From positions 1-13,729 of the forward strand of contig CAKSEH010000023.1 in NCBI GenBank assembly GCA_934446475.1: 13,729 nt of DNA. Direction: 5' to 3'. The DNA is from an uncultured Eubacteriales bacterium (GTDB lineage: Bacteria; Bacillota; Clostridia; Oscillospirales; Acutalibacteraceae). Made by a program: the position numbers and the translations under genes. Positions within the stretch are counted from its first letter, which is position 1. Every line of letters begins with the position of its first letter. The notes under the pieces were generated by a model. The model made no database searches. It was given only the letters and a program-made list of their open reading frames with translations, and was not told the DNA's origin. Of the stretch, positions 13,634 to 13,729 are shown piece after piece.

Positions 13634-13729
13634 CCCCTCAGTCAGCCGTTTTGTCTGACAGCTTTTTCTCCGAAAACGGGCACCCTTTTGTCTGCTCCGC
13701 AGACATTTCCCCTATCAGGGGAATAACCT
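13634..13729 (+). repeat. Modular repeat R10 (cut by the window end)
   Basis: Bases 13634-13729 repeat the left end of R9 without visible difference, at a distance of 395 bp, including the AAGGAAAGAATA leader. The copy continues beyond the window, so R9 and R10 may be tandem duplicates of a ~395-bp unit. Confidence 0.87.

Noticed and set aside
744..13729. CRISPR array
   Set aside because: The direct repeats are long, modular and irregularly spaced, without uniform short spacers, and no cas genes are present.

Overview
The window reads as chromosomal DNA of a low-to-mid GC Gram-positive anaerobe of the class Clostridia, most likely a gut Oscillospiraceae/Ruminococcaceae-type organism. This is an inference from UPF0371 (DUF1846), a class B sortase, a clostridial-looking SerRS variant, strong AAGGAG-type ribosome binding sites and near-consensus sigma-A promoters. 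The first ~30 bases are the 3' end of a 23S rRNA gene; no 5S rRNA follows.

Layout. 1-1534: 23S end, probable rRNA operon terminator, a short tandem repeat and two copies (R1, R2) of a modular hairpin-rich repeat family. 1535-1796: a MITE-like element bounded by 17-bp inverted repeats and TA dinucleotides. 1835-7255: four minus-strand genes, namely a CPA2 cation:proton antiporter with its own terminator, and a probable operon serS - class B sortase - UPF0371 driven by a TTGACA-N17-TATACT promoter at 7298-7326. 7357-7533: a 58-aa plus-strand gene divergent from serS. 7534-8768: a gene-free block with two repeat families, bounded by inverted ~100-bp arms that reach the stop codons of the genes on either side. 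8769-9474: a divergent pair (101-aa unknown protein and a 70-aa HTH protein) with back-to-back near-consensus promoters around a central palindrome. 9515-10275: a cassette in which a DUF559/Vsr-like nuclease gene lies between two 85-bp direct repeats and abuts a repeat element. 10203-11063: more repeats. 11064-13101: a two-gene operon of a lipoprotein with DxDxDG-type loops and an OmpR/PhoB response regulator. 13102-13729: two more repeat copies, the last running off the window.

The core genes serve translation (serS), surface protein anchoring (sortase) and ion/pH homeostasis (antiporter). The accessory character comes from the repeats: ten copies or fragments (R1-R10) of an element starting CCCTCAGTC and usually ending near GGAGGGATTGTTAAA, each built of small hairpins whose stem sequences differ between copies but keep base pairing, and a second 80-100 bp hairpin family in tandem. 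The most interesting hypothesis is that the DUF559 nuclease is carried by, or acts on, the first repeat family; this is an inference from juxtaposition only.
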